Shown in pieces: positions 7,954 to 16,918 of a stretch of 50,032 nucleotides of DNA (its first letter is position 1; each line of letters starts with the position of its first letter). The stretch comes from an uncultured Pluralibacter sp. GTDB lineage: Bacteria > Pseudomonadota > Gammaproteobacteria > Enterobacterales > Enterobacteriaceae. A model generated the notes under the pieces. The model worked only from the letters and a program-made list of their open reading frames with translations. It was not told the origin of the DNA and did no database searches. Made by a program: the position numbers and the translations under genes. The stretch is from contig NZ_CAJYMB010000031.1 of the NCBI RefSeq assembly GCF_913775985.1, forward strand, positions 1 to 50,032, given 5' to 3'.

Positions 7954-8775
7954 TTATCTTTCTGGACGCGGATACTTATCTGAATTAACCCAGGCGTGAT
8001 CCTTCTCCCAGGTGAATTGCCACTGGCGTACCGGGCCTGCCATCACATTGAGATAGTAGTTGTCGTACCCGGCGATAGTGGCGACCGGATGGTAGCCCCG
8101 GGGGACTTTAACGACATCACAATTATAAACGGCCATGCATTCATCCAGCGAGCGGTCGTCTGTGTAGACGCGCTGCAGGCAGAATCCCTGGGGTGGATCG
8201 AAGCGATGGTAGTACGTCTCTTCAAGTGCCGTTTCACATCCTGCAATTGCTGTATCGTGCTTGTGGCTGGGATATGAGCTGGTGTCTCCCTCGTTGGTAT
8301 ATACCTCCACCACCAGCAGGCTGTCTGCAGGGCTATCGTCGGGCAAGATATTGTGTACCAGGCGACGATTTCGCCCTTTGCCGCGCTGCTCAACACCCAC
8401 CAGATCCGGTGAAATCAGGCGGGGTGGAAGGTTGCCGAATCCCGGAGCGCTACATACCGCCAGCTCCAGTTCACTTTCTGCCTTCACCCGGGCCGGGGAG
8501 TGGTGCGGGACATATACCGACCAGGCAGGAATGCGTTCAAAAGGACTCATGCGCTGACCGATACGCTCAAATGTCCCGGCGGTGGTTACCACAGTGGCAA
8601 GACCTGATACCAGCACCAGACAGCGCTCCAGATCGTCAGAGGGCAGAGTGATTTCCTGCCCGGGTTGTAGGCGGAAAAGATCGAATCCCACATATTTCCA
8701 ACCGGCATTGGCTGGGGTAATGTGCTGGATCTGACCGTTGTCTTGCGTGGCGCATTTACTCAGCAAGGTAGCCAT
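7954..8775 (-). CDS. iolB: 5-deoxy-glucuronate isomerase
   Basis: A 273-residue cupin-type metalloenzyme that converts 5-deoxy-glucuronate to 2-deoxy-5-keto-gluconate in myo-inositol breakdown. Characteristic IolB blocks are SSYPSHKHD (metal-binding histidines, about residues 170-178), EETYYHRFDPPQGFCLQRVY (about 187-206) and the C-terminal YYLNVMAGP. The ATG follows AGGAGA with 5-bp spacing. It lies 64 bp downstream of iolA and shares its leftward transcription, ending at the terminator just beyond its stop. Confidence 0.95.
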   Translation of the reverse strand: MATLLSKCATQDNGQIQHITPANAGWKYVGFDLFRLQPGQEITLPSDDLERCLVLVSGLATVVTTAGTFERIGQRMSPFERIPAWSVYVPHHSPARVKAESELELAVCSAPGFGNLPPRLISPDLVGVEQRGKGRNRRLVHNILPDDSPADSLLVVEVYTNEGDTSSYPSHKHDTAIAGCETALEETYYHRFDPPQGFCLQRVYTDDRSLDECMAVYNCDVVKVPRGYHPVATIAGYDNYYLNVMAGPVRQWQFTWEKDHAWVNSDKYPRPER

Positions 8776-8839
8776 ACTTTTCTCCTGCTATTTAATTCAT
8801 GGTCCGGCGATTGCACATCATGCCGGACCATGATTGGTT

Positions 8840-10345
8840 TTAGCCCAACGTCGGCATGCTGAATTCCGAAACGGTCTGCTGACCGCTCGGCCAGCGAGTG
8901 GTAACCGTCTTCATGCGGGTGTAGAAGCGTACTCCATCCGGCCCATGGGCATTGAGGGCACCAAAGACAGACCGTTTCCAGCCTCCAAAGGAGTGGAACG
9001 CCATAGGGACGGGAACCGGAATGTTAACGCCAACCATTCCTGCCTCGACTGTCTGAACGAACTCCCGTGCGTAATGGCCGCTGGTGGTGAAAATGGCGCT
9101 GCCGTTGCCGAACTCATGCCCGTTGACGGTGGCGATGGCGGTTTCATAATCCGGCACTCGTACAATCCCCAATACTGGCCCGAAGATCTCTTCCCGATAA
9201 ATGGTCATGTCTGGCGTGACGCTATCGAATAAGGTACCTCCGACGTAAAAGCCGTTGGGATGGCCTTCCACCTTATAGTTGCGGCCATCAATGATTAGCC
9301 TGGCGCCTTCCGCCACGCCTTTGTCGATATAGCCCAGCACCTTCTTCTGATGGGCCCTGGATACGACCGGCCCCATCTCGTTTTCTTTGTCGCCTTTAAT
9401 GTTGCCAGGGCCCACGCGCAGGGCGGTAATCAGCGGCGTCAGTCGCGCGATGAGCTTGTCGGCAGTGTCGTCACCAACCGCGACCACCAACGGCAGCGCC
9501 ATGCAGCGTTCCCCGGCTGAACCAAAAGCACCGCCCATAATGGCGTTGACTGTCGCATCCAAATCCGCATCCGGCATAACAATCGCATGGTTCTTCGCTG
9601 CGCCAAAGGCTTGTACACGTTTACCGTGGGCGCTGGCGGTTTTGTAGATATGCTCAGCAACACCGGAAGACCCGACGAAGCTGACCGCCTGAATGCGCGG
9701 GTCGGTCGTCAGTAAGCTGGCGACATCGTTGTTACAATGGACCACGTTAAAAACGCCATCGGGCAAACCGGCTTCTGTGAGCAGCTCAGCCAAACGTAGT
9801 GAGGCCGAAGGCACCGGAGCTGGCGGTTTCAGAATAAAGGTGTTCCCGCAGGCCAGGGCAACCGGGAACATCCACATGGGCACCATAGCGGGAAAATTGA
9901 AGGGAGTAATGCCCGCAACCACGCCCAGTGGTTGCATCAAGGAGAAGCTGTCGACCCCTCCACCCACGTTAGCGGAGTACTCGCCTTTAATGAGGTGGGG
10001 TATACCGCAGGCGAATTCGACGACTTCAATGCCGCGTGTCAGTTCACCGAGAGCATCAGAGTAGACCTTGCCGTGTTCGCTGACGATAAGTTCGGCCAAT
10101 TCATCCCGGTGTTGCTCCAGCAGCGCCTTAAAGTGAAAAAGAATACGCGCCCTGCGTAACGGGGTGGTTTTCGCCCAGGCCGGAAAAGCGTTATGTGCAG
10201 CGGCAATGGCCCCCAGCATTTCTTGCTCTGTACTTTGAGACACTTGCCGGATGACTTTGCCCGTTGCCGGATTAGTGACCGGCAGCGTTTCACTATTGAT
10301 GCTTTGGCAGATTTTGCCGTTTATGAAATTACCGACTGTTTCCAT
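8840..10345 (-). CDS. iolA: methylmalonate-semialdehyde dehydrogenase (acylating)
   Basis: A 501-residue CoA-dependent aldehyde dehydrogenase that turns malonic or methylmalonic semialdehyde into acetyl-CoA or propionyl-CoA, the last step of inositol catabolism. It has the MmsA start (NFINGK), the ITPFNFPAMVPMWMFP block, the FVGSS cofactor loop and catalytic Cys281 in GERCMALP. The usual catalytic glutamate of hydrolytic aldehyde dehydrogenases is replaced, as in this family (FGAAKNHAIVMPDAD). It heads the leftward iolA-iolB unit and is divergent from iolT. The usual KPSE motif reads KPPA here, a small deviation. Confidence 0.94.
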   Translation of the reverse strand: METVGNFINGKICQSINSETLPVTNPATGKVIRQVSQSTEQEMLGAIAAAHNAFPAWAKTTPLRRARILFHFKALLEQHRDELAELIVSEHGKVYSDALGELTRGIEVVEFACGIPHLIKGEYSANVGGGVDSFSLMQPLGVVAGITPFNFPAMVPMWMFPVALACGNTFILKPPAPVPSASLRLAELLTEAGLPDGVFNVVHCNNDVASLLTTDPRIQAVSFVGSSGVAEHIYKTASAHGKRVQAFGAAKNHAIVMPDADLDATVNAIMGGAFGSAGERCMALPLVVAVGDDTADKLIARLTPLITALRVGPGNIKGDKENEMGPVVSRAHQKKVLGYIDKGVAEGARLIIDGRNYKVEGHPNGFYVGGTLFDSVTPDMTIYREEIFGPVLGIVRVPDYETAIATVNGHEFGNGSAIFTTSGHYAREFVQTVEAGMVGVNIPVPVPMAFHSFGGWKRSVFGALNAHGPDGVRFYTRMKTVTTRWPSGQQTVSEFSMPTLG

Positions 10346-10465
10346 TTGTATTTACCTTAATAAAACGTTTTCCGAAGTGGGATGTATTTTTCGAGCATGG
10401 ATAGTCAGGCCCCTCACCGTTCACTGCTCGTCAGGCCTGATGCGAATGTGACCACTCTAAGATTT

Positions 10466-10481
10466 TGAACTTAATATTTCA
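10466..10481 (-). promoter_or_regulatory. candidate repressor site before iolA
   Basis: TGAACTTAATATTTCA reads TGAAATATTAAGTTCA leftward, with complementary TGAA...TTCA ends. It is the best-formed copy of the motif shared by at least five iol transcription units and includes a possible -10 (TATTAA). Confidence 0.5.
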
Positions 10482-10773
10482 AATTAAAATGCATAAAATT
10501 TTTATTTAGTTTGGGTGGAATCTGTTTTTTAAGAAGGGAGCGATCGATATTTCCAGAGATTCACTTGTGAAAATAACAATCAAGATAATGAATTTAAAGG
10601 ATATTTAATTGTTGCTCATGGTGTTTAGTGAAGTTTTTAGCCTACATAATATTTTTGATTTTATGATCGACATCTAAAAAACAATGCTCTCTAAATGATA
10701 AAAGAATTCTAGTTTTAAAAAATTAGAATCAAAATATCAGTCATTCTATGACTATCTATCTTTAGTAACAGCC

Positions 10774-10789
10774 CATGTCATTCGACATG
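10774..10789. promoter_or_regulatory. 16-bp palindrome just before iolT
   Basis: CATGTC-ATTC-GACATG has perfect 6-bp arms and ends 19 bp before the iolT start, immediately before its GGAGGGGG ribosome site. It could be an operator, for example of the AraC protein encoded next door, or an RNA hairpin affecting translation. Confidence 0.4.
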
Positions 10790-10808
10790 ATGGCGCGGAG
10801 GGGGCTCC

Positions 10809-12248
10809 ATGTCTTACGATCACAAGTACAATTCCTGGTATGTGTACGCGCTATGCTGTAGCGCGGCGCTGGGTGGGATTATGTTTGGCTACTCCACGGG
10901 CGTTATTGCGGGTGCAGTGGATTCGATACAGAAGTTTTACAATCTCACGTCTTCTCAGATGGGGTGGGCAGTATCGAGCATTATTGTCGGGGCGGTCCTT
11001 GGCGCACTGTCAGCAGGTAAAATAGCCGATCGAATCGGTCGCAAGCCGGCGTTATTGGTGGCTGCGGTCATTTTTGTCATCGCCTCCTACATCCTGACAA
11101 TCACGCCGTCATTTGCAATATTTTCGACCGCCCGCATTGTCAGTGGATTTGCCATCGGCCTGGCCGGCACGGTGGTTCCGATGTATGCGTCGGAAATCGC
11201 ACCTGTGCCAATCCGCGGTAAAGCATCTGGTATATACAATCTGTCTGTAGTGGCGGGACAGCTGGTGGTTTTCATCGCTAACTTCTTCATCGCCAGGGGA
11301 ATGACCGAGAGCTGGATGGTAACTGAGGGCTGGCGCTGGATGATGGGGGCGCAATTGGTACCATCGATCTTGATGCTTGTCGTTACCCTGTTCCTTCCTG
11401 AATCCCCCTATTGGTGCATCAAAAATGGACGGGGTGATAAGGCTGTGCGGGTGCTATCCCGAATTTATCCCGAATTCAATCAGGAGGAAGCCCGTCAGCT
11501 TTTCGAGCAAACGCCCTCCCAGAAGGGCCGAGCCGGATCTGGCAGGAAATCCCGTACCGCCATAGATACACCCGTGCTGAAATATATTCTGGTTGTCGGG
11601 GTGCTGATCGCGGTCCTGCAGCAGTTCACGGGCATCAACGTGATGAATTATTATGCGCCTGTCGTTTTGCAAAGCGCCTCCAGCAGTAAGGACGCGGTTC
11701 TGTTTCAGACTATTTTCATTGCGTTGTTCAACGGCATCGGCTCCTTGATTGGCATGAACCTCTTCGATCGCTACGGTCGGCTGCCGGTTATGAAAATCGG
11801 TACGGTAGGGGCGATTGTTGGTTTACTGCTGGCTTCATGGGGCATGTATTCCCATGACACCGGCTATATCACTATCTTTGGCATCCTGTTTTTTATGCTT
11901 CTGTTTTCTATGAGCTGGGGTGCAGGTGCATGGGTCCTGATCTCAGAAATCTTCCCGGAAAAGATCCGGGGTTTTGGCATGAGTCTCGCGGTCAGTATGA
12001 TGTGGGTCGCCAACTTTCTGATCACCCAGTTTTTTCCCACAATCAACGACAATGCGTATCTGCAGCAGCAGTTTAATGGGGCGTTCTCGATGTGGATATT
12101 TGTAGTCTTCAACATCATTTGCTTCTGGTTCTTGCATCGTTACGTACCGGAAACCAAGGGCGTGGCGCTGGAAAATATCGAACAGTTAGCTCTGGAAAAA
12201 ATGAACACACTGCAAGGTGAAGCTAAGCCAATCACAACGCCTAAATGA
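10809..12248 (+). CDS. iolT: myo-inositol/sugar porter, major facilitator superfamily
   Basis: A 479-residue inner-membrane proton symporter of the sugar porter family, by context the inositol importer. Twelve hydrophobic segments can be placed. Family signatures are GGIMFGYSTGVIAGA (helix 1), the loop motif GKIADRIGRKPAL (about residues 70-82), PMYASEIAPVPIRG, PESPYWCIKNGR at the end of the N half, QQFTGINVMNYYAP in helix 7, and the C-terminal VPETKG. The gene has a strong GGAGGGGG ribosome site and a 16-bp palindrome upstream. The AraC regulator follows 127 bp later on the same strand. Transport specificity is inferred from the cluster. Confidence 0.9.
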   Translation: MSYDHKYNSWYVYALCCSAALGGIMFGYSTGVIAGAVDSIQKFYNLTSSQMGWAVSSIIVGAVLGALSAGKIADRIGRKPALLVAAVIFVIASYILTITPSFAIFSTARIVSGFAIGLAGTVVPMYASEIAPVPIRGKASGIYNLSVVAGQLVVFIANFFIARGMTESWMVTEGWRWMMGAQLVPSILMLVVTLFLPESPYWCIKNGRGDKAVRVLSRIYPEFNQEEARQLFEQTPSQKGRAGSGRKSRTAIDTPVLKYILVVGVLIAVLQQFTGINVMNYYAPVVLQSASSSKDAVLFQTIFIALFNGIGSLIGMNLFDRYGRLPVMKIGTVGAIVGLLLASWGMYSHDTGYITIFGILFFMLLFSMSWGAGAWVLISEIFPEKIRGFGMSLAVSMMWVANFLITQFFPTINDNAYLQQQFNGAFSMWIFVVFNIICFWFLHRYVPETKGVALENIEQLALEKMNTLQGEAKPITTPK

Positions 12249-12375
12249 GTGACGTTTCTAATCCTCCCCGCGCGGCAGGCCGTATGCCGGGCTGCGGTGG
12301 ACGGATTATATATTGATTAAGGCAGTATGCTCTGCCCAGGGCTCGTTCCATGTAGACATCAGGAGGGAAATGATA

Positions 12376-13266
12376 ATGCGAATGTGTTTCTGTCGGCCCG
12401 ATCACCTTATGACCGATCGACCCTCTCTGGCGTATGCCAGCAGAGTCGATCAGCATCAGGGCCCTTTTTCCCGATTTATGCATATGCATCCGGAAACCGT
12501 GGAACTTATTCTGATCACTGAAGGGGCAGGAGACTATTTTATCGGCAATCGGATATATCGCGTCAAACGTGGTGATCTCGTCATTTATAACAGTCTCGTG
12601 GTGCATGATGAATATCTTGAGGATGGTACATCTGTTGGCACGCTGTGCTGCGGTATCCGCAATATCGTCAAACGAGGTATGCGCCCGGGCGCGATTATTA
12701 CGGACGGTACGATACCGGTATTCCCACTGTATCAACACTACGACAATGTATTCTCGCTAATGAATACCATCTTTGTCATGCTCAACAGTGAGACAGCGCA
12801 AAAGTACTCTATGGCACAGGCTCTTACGCAGGTACTGCTTGAGTATGTAAGCAGCAACATTCTGACAAAAGTTGATGACTGTACCGACCTCATGAACGGC
12901 ACGCTGCCGGCCAGCATCAAAGATTTTATCGATTTACATTTTCATGAACCCATCCAACTGGGGACCCTCGCGCAGCAGTTTCGCGCAAGCCCTTTTTATA
13001 TTTCGCATGAATTTAAAAAGACCTTTAGCTACTCGCCGATAGACTACTTAATAAAACGGCGGCTCGGCGAGGCCCAGACACTGCTTACTACGGCAGAGGA
13101 GCTGGGGATGGAAAATATTACCGAAGTTGCTTATCGGGTAGGCTTCGCCAACCTCAGTCATTTCAACAACTATTTCAAAAACAAGGTGGGGAAAACACCC
13201 GGGCAGTACCGCAACGAGTACCTGACGAAAAACCAGCGTCAAGTGCCGAGCAGTACGTTTTCCTGA
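12376..13266 (+). CDS. AraC-family transcriptional regulator with cupin sensor domain
   Basis: A 296-residue regulator. The N-terminal cupin (about residues 25-110; FMHMHPETVELILITEG, YRVKRGDLVIYNSLVVH) would bind an effector. The C-terminal AraC DNA-binding domain spans about residues 185-285 with two helix-turn-helix units (LGTLAQQFRASPFYISHEFK and VAYRVGFANLSHFNNYFK) and the PGQYR ending. The ATG at 12376 is chosen because it lies 9 bp after AGGAGG; an ATG at 12370 is too close. It is flanked by iolT and iolE, so it probably activates inositol or inositol-glycoside genes as a second regulator beside the RpiR-type protein. Its ligand is unknown. Confidence 0.9.
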   Translation: MRMCFCRPDHLMTDRPSLAYASRVDQHQGPFSRFMHMHPETVELILITEGAGDYFIGNRIYRVKRGDLVIYNSLVVHDEYLEDGTSVGTLCCGIRNIVKRGMRPGAIITDGTIPVFPLYQHYDNVFSLMNTIFVMLNSETAQKYSMAQALTQVLLEYVSSNILTKVDDCTDLMNGTLPASIKDFIDLHFHEPIQLGTLAQQFRASPFYISHEFKKTFSYSPIDYLIKRRLGEAQTLLTTAEELGMENITEVAYRVGFANLSHFNNYFKNKVGKTPGQYRNEYLTKNQRQVPSSTFS

Positions 13267-13274
13267 CGCGGCGT

Positions 13275-13307
13275 CCCCAGGGGGCATCATGGAAGAGAGC
13301 CCTGGGG
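13275..13307 (+). other. stem-loop after the AraC gene, possible weak terminator
   Basis: CCCCAGGG and CCCTGGGG form perfect 8-bp arms around a 17-base loop, directly after the regulator stop. There is no T-run, so termination here would be inefficient or factor-dependent. Confidence 0.35.
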
Positions 13308-13408
13308 GGATAAAACAATATTATGGGTAAGCCGAGAGCAATGTGTGACGGCGATCGGCATTTAAGGCGTAAATTAAACCAAGATCCATAAAGAATTACT
13401 GGTCTGTA

Positions 13409-13422
13409 AGAAATATAATTCT
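13409..13422 (+). promoter_or_regulatory. iolE -10 element inside a candidate repressor palindrome
   Basis: AGAAATATAATTCT has complementary AGAA/TTCT ends and contains a perfect TATAAT (13414-13419). It lies 95 bp before the iolE start and matches the motif before iolG, iolA, iolC and iolD. No good -35 was found. Confidence 0.5.
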
Positions 13423-13516
13423 TCCATCTTACCCGCCATCACGAATTTCTTATTCAGCATCTGCGATGCATAACAATAAATTTAGATGATTACGATGAAT
13501 AGAGAGGTAAAACATT

Positions 13517-14419
13517 ATGTCTGATGTGCTTAAAAATATAAAATGGGGCATTGCGCCTATCGGCTGGCGCAATGATGATATTCCCGAGATCGGCAAAGAA
13601 AATACGTATAAACAAATTTTGAGCGATGCAAAAATTGCGGGTTTTGCAGGTACTGAAGTGGGAGGGTGTTATCCACAGGATCCTGCGGAGTTGAAAAAAG
13701 AACTGGATCTGCGGGATATGAAAATCCCAGGTCAATGGTTCTCATCTTTTATTATCAGGGATGGCATCGAGGCAGCTCGAAAGGCATTTGAAAAACATTG
13801 TGCCTATCTGGAAGCTGTGGCAGCAGACGTGGCGGTCGTCTCTGAGCAGACGTATAGCATTCAGGGCACGGAAAAATGCGTCTATACAGAAAAACCCTAT
13901 TTCAGTGAACAGGAATGGGCGCTGTTATGCAATGGATTGAATGAATTAGGTCAAGTAGCTCAACAGCATCATCTTAAATTGGCCTTCCACCATCATATGG
14001 GGACAGGCATACAGACTCTGGCAGAAGTGGATCGCCTGATGGAAGCAACCAATCCAAAATATGTCCACCTGCTCTATGACACAGGCCATATTTATGTCTC
14101 AGACGGCGTAACCATGCCGCTGCTGACACGGCACTACGGGCGTATTGCTCATGTGCATTTTAAAGACGTTCGCAACAAAAACTTACGTAGCTGTCGGGAC
14201 AGCCATAAATCATTCCTCGATTCGTTTCTGAATGGCGTATTTACCGTGCCTGGTGATGGAGATATTAATTTTCATGAAATCTTTTCCTCTCTGGTAGAAC
14301 ACGATTATAAGGGATGGATTGTGGTTGAGGCCGAGCAGGATCCTAAAATATACAACCCGCTGGAATATGCGCTGAAAGGTCGTAAGCATATCGATCTTTT
14401 ACTGAAAAGATATATTTAA
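13517..14419 (+). CDS. iolE: myo-inosose-2 dehydratase
   Basis: A 300-residue TIM-barrel metalloenzyme that dehydrates 2-keto-myo-inositol to 3D-(3,5/4)-trihydroxycyclohexane-1,2-dione. IolE signatures are [17 protein letters not shown] near the start, [22 protein letters not shown] (about residues 155-167), LYDTGHIY and the HVHFKDVR metal-binding block (about 214-221). It starts a rightward run with the second iolG (46-bp gap), GH30 and iolI. The region before it carries a TATAAT embedded in a repressor-like palindrome. Confidence 0.95.
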   Translation: MSDVLKNIKWGIAPIGWRNDDIPEIGKENTYKQILSDAKIAGFAGTEVGGCYPQDPAELKKELDLRDMKIPGQWFSSFIIRDGIEAARKAFEKHCAYLEAVAADVAVVSEQTYSIQGTEKCVYTEKPYFSEQEWALLCNGLNELGQVAQQHHLKLAFHHHMGTGIQTLAEVDRLMEATNPKYVHLLYDTGHIYVSDGVTMPLLTRHYGRIAHVHFKDVRNKNLRSCRDSHKSFLDSFLNGVFTVPGDGDINFHEIFSSLVEHDYKGWIVVEAEQDPKIYNPLEYALKGRKHIDLLLKRYI

Positions 14420-14465
14420 TTTTATCAGTACGTGAAAGATTAAATTATTAAAGGAGAATATCACC

Positions 14466-15479
14466 ATGGTATTAAAAGCAGGTGTTGTTGGTATTGGCAT
14501 GATTGGCTCAGATCATTTGAGAAGGCTGTCAAATACCATTTCTGGCGTCGATGTGGTTGCCGTTTGCGATATCGTCGACGGAAAAGCAAAGGCAGCGTTG
14601 AAAAAATTTAATTTGGAGGCGCGCGACTATAAAGATTACCACGATCTGATTAAAGACAAGGAAGTCGAGGTAGTAGTAATCACGGCATCCAACGAATCGC
14701 ACGCGGATATTGCCGTGGCGGCGCTGAATGCCAATAAGTACGTATTCTGCGAAAAACCACTGGCCATTAGTGCCGCTGATTGTGAAAGAGTCGTTGAGGC
14801 AGAGCGCAAGACCGGCAAGCGCATGCTTCAAGTCGGTTTTATGCGCCGCTACGACACAGGCTATATGCAGCTTAAGCAAATCATCGACAGCAATGAAATT
14901 GGTCAGCCGCTGATGGTACATGGCCGTCACTACAATGCCGGAACCGTCCCGGGGTACAAAACGCCGCAGGCCATCTATGAAACGCTGATCCATGAAATTG
15001 ATGTGCTGCACTGGTTACTCAATGACAACTATAAGAGCGTTAAAGTCTACTTTGCGCGGCAGACCAGCAAAGCGGACGGCAGCGTGCTTAAAGATCCTCA
15101 AGTTGTCGTGTTGGAAACCGTCAAAGGGATCAACATCGTGGTGGAGGTGTTCGTCAACTGCCAGTACGGCTATGACATCCATTGTGACGTAACAGGGGAG
15201 CTGGGTATGGCGGAGTTACCGACCGTGGCTAGCGTTGCCGTGCGTAAAGGTGCCAAATACAGCACCGACATCCTGACGGACTGGAAGGAACGTTTTATCG
15301 ATGCCTACGATACCGAATTTCAGGACTTCTTCGATCGCCTTAACGCGAAGCAACCTCCTGCTGGGCCCAGCGCATGGGACGGCTATCTGGCGGCAGTAAC
15401 AGCAGATGCTTGCGTGAGGTCGCAGCAGAGCGGTAATACAGAATTCATAACGCTGCCAGCCAAGCCTGAACTGGCTTAA
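14466..15479 (+). CDS. iolG: inositol 2-dehydrogenase / D-chiro-inositol 3-dehydrogenase, Bacillus-like paralog
   Basis: A 337-residue Gfo/Idh/MocA dehydrogenase much closer to B. subtilis IolG than is the copy at 6670. Shared blocks are VGFMRRYD, IGQPLMVHGRHYNAGT, LIHEIDVLHWLL, FVNCQYGYDI and AWDGYLAAVTADACV. The Rossmann motif is GIGMIGSDH (about residues 9-17) and the catalytic lysine is K97 in CEKPLA. The ATG follows AAGGAGA with about 8-bp spacing. A terminator-like hairpin separates it from the GH30 gene. It may extend the substrate range to chiro- or scyllo-inositol, or serve sugars released by the glycosidase; both are inferences. Confidence 0.9.
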   Translation: MVLKAGVVGIGMIGSDHLRRLSNTISGVDVVAVCDIVDGKAKAALKKFNLEARDYKDYHDLIKDKEVEVVVITASNESHADIAVAALNANKYVFCEKPLAISAADCERVVEAERKTGKRMLQVGFMRRYDTGYMQLKQIIDSNEIGQPLMVHGRHYNAGTVPGYKTPQAIYETLIHEIDVLHWLLNDNYKSVKVYFARQTSKADGSVLKDPQVVVLETVKGINIVVEVFVNCQYGYDIHCDVTGELGMAELPTVASVAVRKGAKYSTDILTDWKERFIDAYDTEFQDFFDRLNAKQPPAGPSAWDGYLAAVTADACVRSQQSGNTEFITLPAKPELA

Positions 15480-15500
15480 AAGTCACTAATACTGGTACTG

Positions 15501-15530
15501 GATGGGCATAAATATGCCCATCTTTTTTTT
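15501..15530 (+). terminator. rho-independent terminator between iolG and the GH30 gene
   Basis: GATGGGCATA / TATGCCCATC form a stem followed by a run of eight T residues. The next gene starts only 24 bp further on the same strand, so this probably trims rather than abolishes downstream expression. Confidence 0.8.
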
Positions 15531-15553
15531 ATCCTCAAGCTGAGGTTACACCT

Positions 15554-16918
15554 ATGAAAGGCAGATGTTTTACCTCGGATCCGCAAGAGCAGTGTTATCA
15601 CATCGAGAGTCAGGTGACATTTACTGACCGGGCGGATGGTGGTGAGCGTACGATTAATGTTTTCCCGCACCATCAATTCCAGCGCGTCGAGGGATTCGGC
15701 GGCAGCTTTACCGAGGCGGCAGGCGTGGTCTACAACACGATGCCAGAAGCAGTACGTGAAGAACTGCTCGAAGACTATTTCAGTGCGCAGGGCAATTGTT
15801 ACAATCTGGCCCGCTTACCCATCCAAAGCTGTGATTTCTCGCTAGGCAATTACGCTTATGCCGGAAGTGCCGAAGATATCAAATATGGACGGCTGAACTT
15901 TGCGCGTGACCGACAGAATTTGATCCCATTTATTCGCGATGCGCTGGCGGTAAACGCCAACCTGGTGCTGATGGCCTCGCCCTGGAGTCCGCCGGCATTC
16001 ATGAAAACCAGCGCTAATATGAACGGTGGCGGGCAGCTGCGGTTAGACGCCTATCCGCTATGGGCGGAGATGATCGTCCAGTTTCTGCTGGAGTATCGCC
16101 GGCAGGGCATCAATATACACAGGCTTTCAGTGCAGAATGAGCCCGTGGCGGTCAAACCGTGGGAATCGTGCCTCTACAGTGCGGAGCAGGAGACAGATTT
16201 TGCCGTGAATCATCTGCGACCGCTGCTGGAACGCCACGGTCTGGGAGATACCGAACTGTATATCTGGGACCACGACAAAGATGGGCTGGTGGATTGGGCC
16301 GAACGGGCCTTTGCCAATGAGGCGAGCCGTCGCGAGATTGATGGCCTTGCATTTCACTGGTACACCGGCGATCACTTCGCGCAAATCCAGCATCTGGCAC
16401 GGCATTACCCGGAAAAGAAACTGTTGTTTACTGAAGGATGCGTGCCAATGGAGGAGGGCGCAGGGGGTCAAACGCGCCATTTTGATACATACCTGCACGA
16501 TATGATTGGTAATTTTAAGGCGGGGTGTATGGGGTTTATCGACTGGAACCTGCTACTGGACGGCTCCGGCGGGCCGAACCATCCAGGCAACCTGTGTGAA
16601 GCTCCGATTCAGTTCGATTTGGACCGCGGTCAGCTGCGCCGCAACAGCAGCTACTATGGCATCGCACATTTCAGCCGTTATGTCAGGCCCGATGCACGAG
16701 TGATGCTGTCATCATCCTATGACGCTACCCTGGAGGAGGTTGGTTTTGTCCATCCTGATGGCGAGCGTGTCCTGGTGGTTTACAACCGCAGCGGTGAGAT
16801 TCGCCAATGTCGGATAGTGGATGGTGCCCGGGAAACCATGTTGACGTTGAACGCGGGTAGCGTTTGCACCCTGGTCTGGCCTACACGAGAGGAGACAGAT
16901 TATGAAACTTGGCTTTAA
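15554..16918 (+). CDS. family 30 glycoside hydrolase (glucosylceramidase-like), cytoplasmic
   Basis: A 454-residue retaining glycosidase of family GH30. The core begins QRVEGFGGSFTEAAG (about residues 43-57). The acid/base is E196 in VQNEP and the nucleophile E294 in LFTEGC. Other family blocks are LMASPWSPPAFMKT and GFIDWNLLLDGSGGPNH. The C-terminal part (about 375-445) looks like the usual beta-rich side domain. There is no signal peptide, unlike secreted GH30 enzymes, so the substrate must be imported. The last 17 bases overlap the iolI start, which ties it to inositol use. It may cleave glucosyl- or other glycosyl-inositols. Family is sure; substrate is inferred. Confidence 0.88.
   Translation: MKGRCFTSDPQEQCYHIESQVTFTDRADGGERTINVFPHHQFQRVEGFGGSFTEAAGVVYNTMPEAVREELLEDYFSAQGNCYNLARLPIQSCDFSLGNYAYAGSAEDIKYGRLNFARDRQNLIPFIRDALAVNANLVLMASPWSPPAFMKTSANMNGGGQLRLDAYPLWAEMIVQFLLEYRRQGINIHRLSVQNEPVAVKPWESCLYSAEQETDFAVNHLRPLLERHGLGDTELYIWDHDKDGLVDWAERAFANEASRREIDGLAFHWYTGDHFAQIQHLARHYPEKKLLFTEGCVPMEEGAGGQTRHFDTYLHDMIGNFKAGCMGFIDWNLLLDGSGGPNHPGNLCEAPIQFDLDRGQLRRNSSYYGIAHFSRYVRPDARVMLSSSYDATLEEVGFVHPDGERVLVVYNRSGEIRQCRIVDGARETMLTLNAGSVCTLVWPTREETDYETWL

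Larger units (their letters stand above)
10346..10808. promoter_or_regulatory. divergent AT-rich control region between iolA and iolT
   Basis: A 463-bp, strongly AT-rich region serving iolA leftward and iolT rightward. It holds the near-palindrome at 10466-10481 and the 16-bp palindrome at 10774-10789. No open frame or RNA gene is evident. Confidence 0.6.
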
